Below are positions 39,612 through 45,556 of a stretch of DNA of 45,556 nucleotides, in pieces. The position numbers were made by a program, and so were the translations under genes. The notes under the pieces are model-generated. The model was given only the letters and a program-made list of their open reading frames with translations, was not told the DNA's origin and searched no databases. Every line of letters starts with the position of its first letter. Position 1 is the stretch's first letter. This DNA is from Mollicutes bacterium. Lineage in GTDB: Bacteria; Bacillota_I; Bacilli_A; Izemoplasmatales; Izemoplasmataceae. Where the stretch lies: assembly GCA_003557505.1 (NCBI GenBank), contig PWOH01000069.1, positions 1 to 45,556 on the forward strand, in the 5' to 3' direction.

Positions 39612-39660
39612 ATTTAAATTCAAAGCATTCTATGATAATATAATGTAAACAGGTGATAAA

Positions 39661-40119
39661 ATGATCAAAGAAATTATAGATTCAGTTGAGAAACGCAAGA
39701 TTACCAAAGATATTTTAAATTTGTTGCCTGAATATTTTGGCATTGAAAGTGCAACACAACATTATATTGAAAGTGTTGCTGATTTGCCTTTTTTTGTCTA
39801 TTATATTGATTATAAAGCAGTTGGCTTTGTTGCGTTAAAACCCCATCATACAATCCATATGGAGCTATATGTCATGGGGGTCATAAAAGAATATCATCGC
39901 CAAGGCATTGGCAAAGCACTGGTTGATGCAGCGAAAACTTATTGCCAAAAGCATCATATAAAGTATTTTAGTGTGAAGACCTTGGATGATGCTCACAAAG
40001 ATCCCCATTATCAAAAGACACGATTGTTTTACCGGAAAATGGGATTTGAACCTTTGGAGACCTTTCCGACCTTATGGGACCAATCAAATCCTTGTCTTTA
40101 TAGCATCATGGTAATATAA
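39661..40119 (+). CDS. GNAT family N-acetyltransferase
   Basis: VMGVIKEYHRQGIGKALVDAAKTYC acetyl-CoA binding motif; MGFEPLETFP. Confidence 0.88.
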   Translation: MIKEIIDSVEKRKITKDILNLLPEYFGIESATQHYIESVADLPFFVYYIDYKAVGFVALKPHHTIHMELYVMGVIKEYHRQGIGKALVDAAKTYCQKHHIKYFSVKTLDDAHKDPHYQKTRLFYRKMGFEPLETFPTLWDQSNPCLYSIMVI

Positions 40120-40139
40120 TCTTTTTAAGGAGTTTTAAA

Positions 40140-40844
40140 ATGAAGATTGTAATTGCACCTTCAAAAACAATGGTAACGACTAAAATAAAACCAGATAGAG
40201 AGGCATTGTTCGATTATCGCAAGGAGATTATCAAAGGGTTAAAAGCACTTTCGGTGGATGATTTGATAACACTCTTTGATGTTAATCAAAAAATTGCGTT
40301 ACAAAACTATGAACGTTTCCAAAACTTCGAAGAGAATAATATTGCTATATTTGCTTATACTGGACAACAATTCAAACATCTTGACGCAACTAGTTTAGAG
40401 GATAAAAGTTTAACGTATCTAGATGATCACTTATTTATTATGAGTGGATTGTATGGTCTTGTCAGACCATTTGACGGCGTTGGCTTATACCGTTTGCCTA
40501 TGGGGGTTAAATGGGATGGAACGCTTCACAAAAACAACTGGAAACCAATCATTTCTAATTATCTGGAAGGTGAGGTTGTGATTAATCTTGCCAGTAAAGA
40601 ATATTCTGATGCCATCGATACCAAAAAAGTCAAGATGATTACAATTGACTTTATGGTTGAGAAAAACGGTAAAATGAAAAAAGCCCCAGCAATGGAGGCC
40701 AAACGTTTACGGGGATTAATGGTCCGTAAAATGGCAGAAGAAAAAATTCAAAGCATTGATGCGTTAAAAACATTATCAATTGATGGTTATGGTATTATTG
40801 AAAACTTATCGGATTCAAATACTTTAAAATATAAACGAAATTAG
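40140..40844 (+). CDS. yaaA: YaaA-family peroxide stress protein
   Basis: MKIVIAPSKTM, FAYTGQQFKHLDA, SGLYGLVRPFDGVGLYRLPMG. Confidence 0.88.
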   Translation: MKIVIAPSKTMVTTKIKPDREALFDYRKEIIKGLKALSVDDLITLFDVNQKIALQNYERFQNFEENNIAIFAYTGQQFKHLDATSLEDKSLTYLDDHLFIMSGLYGLVRPFDGVGLYRLPMGVKWDGTLHKNNWKPIISNYLEGEVVINLASKEYSDAIDTKKVKMITIDFMVEKNGKMKKAPAMEAKRLRGLMVRKMAEEKIQSIDALKTLSIDGYGIIENLSDSNTLKYKRN

Positions 40845-40852
40845 GAGACCCT

Positions 40853-42367
40853 ATGATTATCTTCCAAACCGCCCTGTTAATCGGTGTGGCCTTCATTTCA
40901 TTGATTCCCATCATAGAGATGTGGGTGCATCACGAAAGTAATCAGTTTATTAACATACGTATCTTTATGATACTTATTTTCGTATGGTCGGTTGCGATGA
41001 TTTTTAAATACATGACAGGTTCTATGCTTGCTGCTTATTTTGTACACTTCGCCTCCTATACATTAGTATTAAGTATTGCTTATTTCTTGCTACGGACAAT
41101 TTATGAGTTTTTCTCACAGCCTTTTCCCAAGGTGATAAAATACATCATGCGCGTTGCGCTTCCTTTGCATTTACTATGGATGCTAAGTAACGAATGGACG
41201 GGGCATATTCTCAATGTGACCTTAAGTGAAGTAGAGACACTCCGTGATATCATCTATGCCGATATTGGATCATTAATGTTGTTACATTATATTATGGCTT
41301 ATTCATTCTTATTTTGGGCGATTGCAAAACTTTTTATTGGTTACCGCGATATGCCGTTTAAAAAACATTACAAAAAACCGGTGCTATTATTTGCGGCCTC
41401 ACTAGTGATTGTCTTTCCAGTCAATATGTGGCATTTAATCACTGGGAGTATGTATGTCGATCCCACTTATCTAAGTGTTGTGTTACTTTCTTATATGGTT
41501 TACATGGTTGTTTATAAACGAAACATTGTCTTCGTTTTAAGTGCAGAGGGGAGAAAAAACTTACTGTCAAATATGCGTGAACATTATGTGCTTGCGAAAG
41601 AAGACGGTCGTATTGTTGAGATTTCACCATCTATGCTTAAACGGTTCAATCTTAAAGCACCGACTCATGTTGAGGCCTTGCTAGAGATTATGAAAGATCA
41701 TGCAGTGCTATACACAAATATTGATGAGGTTGAAGATAAATCTATCGATAAACCGTATTTATTTACCGTAAAGAAACAGTTCTCCCTTGATCGATACAAT
41801 GCAAGAGGAGAGGTATATCTGTTTTATGATGAGTCAAAGTTTGTTAAATTAGTAGAAAGACTTGAATCCTTACAAAATATGGATATTATGACAGAATTAT
41901 TAAATCGTAACTTTTTAGAACATAATGTTGAAGAGTTTGAAGCCAACTATGATAATTTTGGGATTGTGTTAAGCGATCTAAATGGTTTGAAACTATTTAA
42001 TGACAATTTCGGGCATAAAAAGGGCGATGAACTATTACTTAAGTATACAGAAATTCTTAAACAACTAAGCATTCACTATCCTGAAAGTTATATTATCAGA
42101 AGTGGTGGCGACGAATTTATGATTGTGCTTAAAGATTCAACGCCGCAAATACTTGAAGAAATCAAACAGTCATTATTGAAACAAACCAGCTGTGAAGATC
42201 CACTCGATTGTGTGAGTATTTCAGTAGGGATTGCCCAACGTCGCAATAATGAAGCATTCGAAGTGGTTTATAAACGTGCTGATCAAGCGCTTTACAAAAT
42301 GAAAGATGAGGTCAGTCACCCTTATCAAGAAGCGTTACTGAAGGCAATAAACAAACAAAAAGAGTGA
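40853..42367 (+). CDS. Membrane-bound GGDEF diguanylate cyclase
   Basis: About 7 N-terminal hydrophobic segments; DIMTELLNRNFLE; IIRSGGDEFMIVL. Confidence 0.9.
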   Translation: MIIFQTALLIGVAFISLIPIIEMWVHHESNQFINIRIFMILIFVWSVAMIFKYMTGSMLAAYFVHFASYTLVLSIAYFLLRTIYEFFSQPFPKVIKYIMRVALPLHLLWMLSNEWTGHILNVTLSEVETLRDIIYADIGSLMLLHYIMAYSFLFWAIAKLFIGYRDMPFKKHYKKPVLLFAASLVIVFPVNMWHLITGSMYVDPTYLSVVLLSYMVYMVVYKRNIVFVLSAEGRKNLLSNMREHYVLAKEDGRIVEISPSMLKRFNLKAPTHVEALLEIMKDHAVLYTNIDEVEDKSIDKPYLFTVKKQFSLDRYNARGEVYLFYDESKFVKLVERLESLQNMDIMTELLNRNFLEHNVEEFEANYDNFGIVLSDLNGLKLFNDNFGHKKGDELLLKYTEILKQLSIHYPESYIIRSGGDEFMIVLKDSTPQILEEIKQSLLKQTSCEDPLDCVSISVGIAQRRNNEAFEVVYKRADQALYKMKDEVSHPYQEALLKAINKQKE

Positions 42368-42390
42368 TTTAATTTAATCACTCTTTTATT
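42356..42390. terminator. Bidirectional terminator
   Basis: AAAAGAGTGATT ... AATCACTCTTTT. Confidence 0.8.
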
Positions 42391-42394
42391 ATGC

Positions 42395-44032
42395 TTATTC
42401 TTCGAAACAACTGCCGCCGATGAACTCTCTTAGTAAGGAATTATTAGGTACATATTTGTCATCGACATCTTTGAAATATTTCAAGAATTTTATCAGACGG
42501 TTTGCGGTGATAAAATGTTCACTGTCGCGAGGGATTTCCATAAGCGTATCAAGGGCATATTTTTTCATTACCCCAAGTTCATAGGCAAGCGAGCTATTAT
42601 AAATATAATCAGCGCCTTCTTGATGTGGATAAATCCAATGGAATTCGCCGCGACGAACAGAAGGCCACATGCCAATAGTTTTTGAAGCTGGTGCATTACG
42701 GAACTTGCGATCACGTACGATTCTTCTGAGTAAACGTAAGTTGGTAATGCTGATTGGGTTTTGATGGTCAATATTGATTTGGAGTTGTGGTGAGATAAAA
42801 ATTTTGTATTTTTGATGTTGTGGGATGAGTTCGGTCAATTGTTCGTTTAAGGCATGAATCCCTTCAATAATGATGGGGTTATCTTCAGAAATACGGAATT
42901 TTTTGTATCCGCTACGTTTTTTCTCCATAAAATCAAAAATTGGAATATCAACTTCTTTACCTTGGATTAAATCGAGCATGTTTTGGTTGAAAAGATCAAT
43001 ATCAAGGGTATTGATATGTTCAAGATCAATATTACCATTTTCATCAGGTTCAATCGCATCACGATCAAGATAATAGTTATCAAGGGAAATCATTACAGGC
43101 TTTAACCCTTGTGTCATCAGTTCGATACGCAAGCGATTTGAGAAGGTTGTTTTCCCACTTGAAGAAGGGCCAGCAATGGCAATTAAGCGAATATCATCAC
43201 GGTTTTTCGCCACAGTACGGCCAATTTCTGCAAGCATTTGATTATGACGGCTTTCATTGATTTGCACAAACTCGTTAGCATCTTTTTCCGCTTTACGGTT
43301 GATTTTAGCGATCGTACCGGCATCAATACGTTCAGCCCAACGATTCGCTTCCCGAAGCGTGCGACCATAAATTGGTGCATCCTCAAAGTTAGGGATTTCT
43401 CCGCCAGTTTCTGCACGCGGATATTGAATGAGGAATCCTGGTGGATAGGCTCTTAGTTTAAAGTCTGATAGATATCCAGTTGAGGGGACCATTAAGGCAT
43501 ACATATAGTTGATGTAGTTTCCGCACTGATAAAAGTGGACGGTATCCTCAGGGCGATAGCGGATAACATCGATTTTGTCATGGTATCCGTGTTTTTCATA
43601 AAATGTAATGGCTTCATCTTTATCCATTTCTAAACGTGTAATTGGTAAATCTTGAGCAATTAGACGCTTCATTTCCGTTTCAATCTCAGTTAGAATTTGG
43701 CGCAAGTCATCATTTTTGTCTAAATTGGTGATATGACAAAAAACACTGCGTGAAATGGAGTGGTTGAATTTGAAGTCATACTTAGGGTATAGTTTGTGAA
43801 ACGCCATTGAAATTAAATAACGCAATGATGCTTCATAAGCAAACACCGCTTCGGAATGGGTTGTGTCCAAAAATTCTACTGTCGCATCATGGTCGACAGT
43901 ATAGTGTAATTCTCGTAAACGATTATTAACAAGCGCAATGAAGTAATTATGGTCCTTATCTTCGATTAAATCGAGTAACCTCACTTTATTGTTATACGTT
44001 TGTTTGTTTCCGTTGATTGTTATTGTAAACAT
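42395..44032 (-). CDS. TGS-domain nucleoside (uridine) kinase-like protein
   Basis: N-terminal TGS-like MFTITINGNKQTYNNKVRLLDLI; Walker A AIAGPSSSGKTTFSNRL; DNYYLDRD; ATG at 44032 preferred over ORF-track start. Confidence 0.85.
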   Translation of the reverse strand: MFTITINGNKQTYNNKVRLLDLIEDKDHNYFIALVNNRLRELHYTVDHDATVEFLDTTHSEAVFAYEASLRYLISMAFHKLYPKYDFKFNHSISRSVFCHITNLDKNDDLRQILTEIETEMKRLIAQDLPITRLEMDKDEAITFYEKHGYHDKIDVIRYRPEDTVHFYQCGNYINYMYALMVPSTGYLSDFKLRAYPPGFLIQYPRAETGGEIPNFEDAPIYGRTLREANRWAERIDAGTIAKINRKAEKDANEFVQINESRHNQMLAEIGRTVAKNRDDIRLIAIAGPSSSGKTTFSNRLRIELMTQGLKPVMISLDNYYLDRDAIEPDENGNIDLEHINTLDIDLFNQNMLDLIQGKEVDIPIFDFMEKKRSGYKKFRISEDNPIIIEGIHALNEQLTELIPQHQKYKIFISPQLQINIDHQNPISITNLRLLRRIVRDRKFRNAPASKTIGMWPSVRRGEFHWIYPHQEGADYIYNSSLAYELGVMKKYALDTLMEIPRDSEHFITANRLIKFLKYFKDVDDKYVPNNSLLREFIGGSCFEE

Positions 44033-44158
44033 AAAATTCTCCTTTCGATATCGGTGTATCATATTATTATAACAGCGAAATCAAATATTTCAAGAAACTT
44101 CTAAAAGGGCTTACAAAAATGTTATAATAAGATTATATTATACGAGGAGGAAGGATAA

Positions 44159-44485
44159 ATGGAAAAATATTTGGTTGCAGAATTAGAAGCGGTCAAGGAA
44201 CAGAAAAAAATACGCGTTCATCTTGATAAAAGAGCGATTATGTTGGCGTATTATAATGATAATGTTTATGCCATTGACGATCAATGTCCACATTTGAAAG
44301 CGTCACTCACTCAAGGCTCATTAGATGAGAATATAATCACGTGTAAATCGCATAAGGCACAATTTGATATTACAACCGGAAAAGTGGTTGATAAAGCTAA
44401 ATTGTTGTTTATAAAGATGCCAACAAAATCTGCAAAAACTTATGAAACACTTATAGAAGATGAAAAAGTATATATACTGAAGTAA
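44159..44485 (+). CDS. Stand-alone Rieske [2Fe-2S] protein
   Basis: CPHLKASLTQG...CKSHKAQFDITTGKV; 108 aa. Confidence 0.8.
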   Translation: MEKYLVAELEAVKEQKKIRVHLDKRAIMLAYYNDNVYAIDDQCPHLKASLTQGSLDENIITCKSHKAQFDITTGKVVDKAKLLFIKMPTKSAKTYETLIEDEKVYILK

Positions 44486-44573
44486 CCAAGGATATCCTCG
44501 TTTTGAAATAATTAAAAAATGGGCTTTTTTTCCGTTGCCTTTCGTGTTAAAATAGAAAAGGTCTTTATGGAAC

Positions 44574-44650
44574 GCCGCTTTAGCTCCAATCGGTAGAGCA
44601 ATTCCATGGTAAGGAAGAGGTTGCTGGTTCAAGTCCGGCAAGCGGCACCA
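44574..44650 (+). tRNA. tRNA-Thr (anticodon GGT), encoded CCA
   Basis: Acceptor GCCGCTT/AAGCGGC, D-arm GCTC..GAGC, anticodon loop ATGGTAA, T-arm GCTGGTTCAAGTCCGGC, A discriminator and CCA. Confidence 0.92.
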
Positions 44651-44662
44651 TTTTGTTTATTC

Positions 44663-44688
44663 AAAGCTTGCCTTGCAAGCTTTTTTTA
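44663..44688 (+). terminator. Terminator after tRNA-Thr
   Basis: AAAGCTTGC CTT GCAAGCTTTTTTT. Confidence 0.85.
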
Positions 44689-44723
44689 TTATAATAGGGT
44701 ATGAATAGGATAGGAGAGATTTC

Positions 44724-44813
44724 ATGATTGAAAAATATGCAGTGATTAAAAAAATAGCCTTTATTGTTATTGTGCTCTTTTTGATGTTACTTGGATTACT
44801 GGTGGTAGCATGA
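44724..44813 (+). CDS. Putative 29-aa single-span membrane peptide
   Basis: MIEKYAVIKKIAFIVIVLFLMLLGLLVVA*, preceded by aggagag; ATGA overlap with the following SDR gene. Confidence 0.5.
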   Translation: MIEKYAVIKKIAFIVIVLFLMLLGLLVVA

Positions 44814-45556
44814 GTGCCAAACGTATCGTAATCACTGGGGCAACGAGTGGGATAGGAAAAGAGTTATGTTTACAACTGCTAATGCGAGGAGAAGATGTTA
44901 TTGCGATTGGCAGAAGTGCTGAAAAACTCTCCGCACTTAATGAATCATCTAAAGGTTTTCCCGGCAGACTTCATGTCTATAAGGCGGATTTCAAATCGTT
45001 AAAAAGTGTTGTAAAAATGGTTGAAAGTTTAAAGTCCGATTATCAAAGTGGCATAGATGTCTTAATTAATAACGCAGCCATTGTCCCTAAAAAAAGAACA
45101 CTGAGTGATGATGGCATTGAGATGCAGTTTCAAGTCAATCATCTTATTCCTTTTTATATGTCAATGGCATTAAAAGACTTGCTACAAAAACGTAAGGGTA
45201 TTATTATTACAACGAGTTCGAACGCCCACAAAAAAGCACGTTTTGTTGGAACCGATATTGAAGTAAAAAACAATTATCACGCATTACGTGGTTATGCCCG
45301 CACCAAACTGTATAATGTGATGTTTACAAAAAGCTTGAATGAACACTTAGACAATACTTCAATCAAAGCCTATGCGGTACACCCTGGTGTGGTATCAACA
45401 GAAATCGGTACGAAAAACACGTCAAAACTTTATGCAGCGATGTGGAAACTTTATACAAAACGTGGTATGAAGCCAGATGAAGCTACTAAAACGTATCTTG
45501 ATTTAATGTATGGAACCATTGAAACCAATAAGCATTTTTACTTTTATAAATCTCAA
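44810..45556 (+). CDS. Short-chain dehydrogenase/reductase, truncated by window end
   Basis: Translated from sequence: MSAKRIVITGATSGIGKELC (TGxxxGIG) and later LINNAA (NNAA). Frame open to the window edge; not in the supplied ORF track. Confidence 0.88.
   Translation, partial: MSAKRIVITGATSGIGKELCLQLLMRGEDVIAIGRSAEKLSALNESSKGFPGRLHVYKADFKSLKSVVKMVESLKSDYQSGIDVLINNAAIVPKKRTLSDDGIEMQFQVNHLIPFYMSMALKDLLQKRKGIIITTSSNAHKKARFVGTDIEVKNNYHALRGYARTKLYNVMFTKSLNEHLDNTSIKAYAVHPGVVSTEIGTKNTSKLYAAMWKLYTKRGMKPDEATKTYLDLMYGTIETNKHFYFYKSQ

Noticed and set aside
44321-44641. Minus-strand ORF of 106 aa across the Rieske gene and tRNA-Thr
   Set aside because: It runs through a tRNA gene and a well-supported CDS on the other strand.
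15199-44650. Genomic island bounded by tRNA-Ser and tRNA-Thr carrying the purine operon
   Set aside because: No integrase, transposase or direct repeat of tRNA ends was seen, and housekeeping genes lie between the tRNAs and the operon.
2-45556. CRISPR array, prophage or transposon
   Set aside because: No direct-repeat/spacer pattern, phage structural genes or transposase motifs were found; the only repeats are protein-coding modules.

Overview
The window is a low-GC bacterial chromosome segment. It uses the standard code with UGA as a stop. It looks Firmicutes/Mollicutes-adjacent, but lineage was not tested. The centrepiece is a tightly packed, 18-gene, same-strand array at about 17.1-36.9 kb with many 1-29 nt gene overlaps, ending in a strong bidirectional terminator. 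It encodes a MocA-like Mo-cofactor nucleotidyltransferase and two different three-subunit xanthine-dehydrogenase-family molybdenum hydroxylases in mirror-image subunit order. It also encodes an XdhC-family chaperone, a P-loop NTPase, an uncharacterised membrane protein, a hydantoinase/dihydropyrimidinase, an SsnA-like amidohydrolase, a PreA/DHOD-like 4Fe-4S flavoenzyme, adenine deaminase, two adjacent fold-type II PLP enzymes, a YgeY-like M20 hydrolase and a YgeW-like carbamoyltransferase. A GuaD-like deaminase converges on it. I read this as an anaerobic purine/N-heterocycle catabolic system related to the E. coli xdh-yge-ygf cluster but with a distinct gene complement: no YgeX, YgfK, carbamate kinase or obvious permease is visible in the window. 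Upstream are a giant acidic repeat membrane protein, a lipoprotein, ThpR, a BCCT transporter, a CASTOR/POLLUX-like channel, guanylate kinase, Upp, NnrD/E, tRNA-Ser and cardiolipin synthase. Downstream are a methyltransferase, MsrAB, a GNAT protein, YaaA, a GGDEF protein, a TGS/uridine-kinase-like protein, a Rieske protein, tRNA-Thr and a truncated SDR gene missing from the ORF track. All assignments come from reading motifs in the supplied translations; no database search was run.
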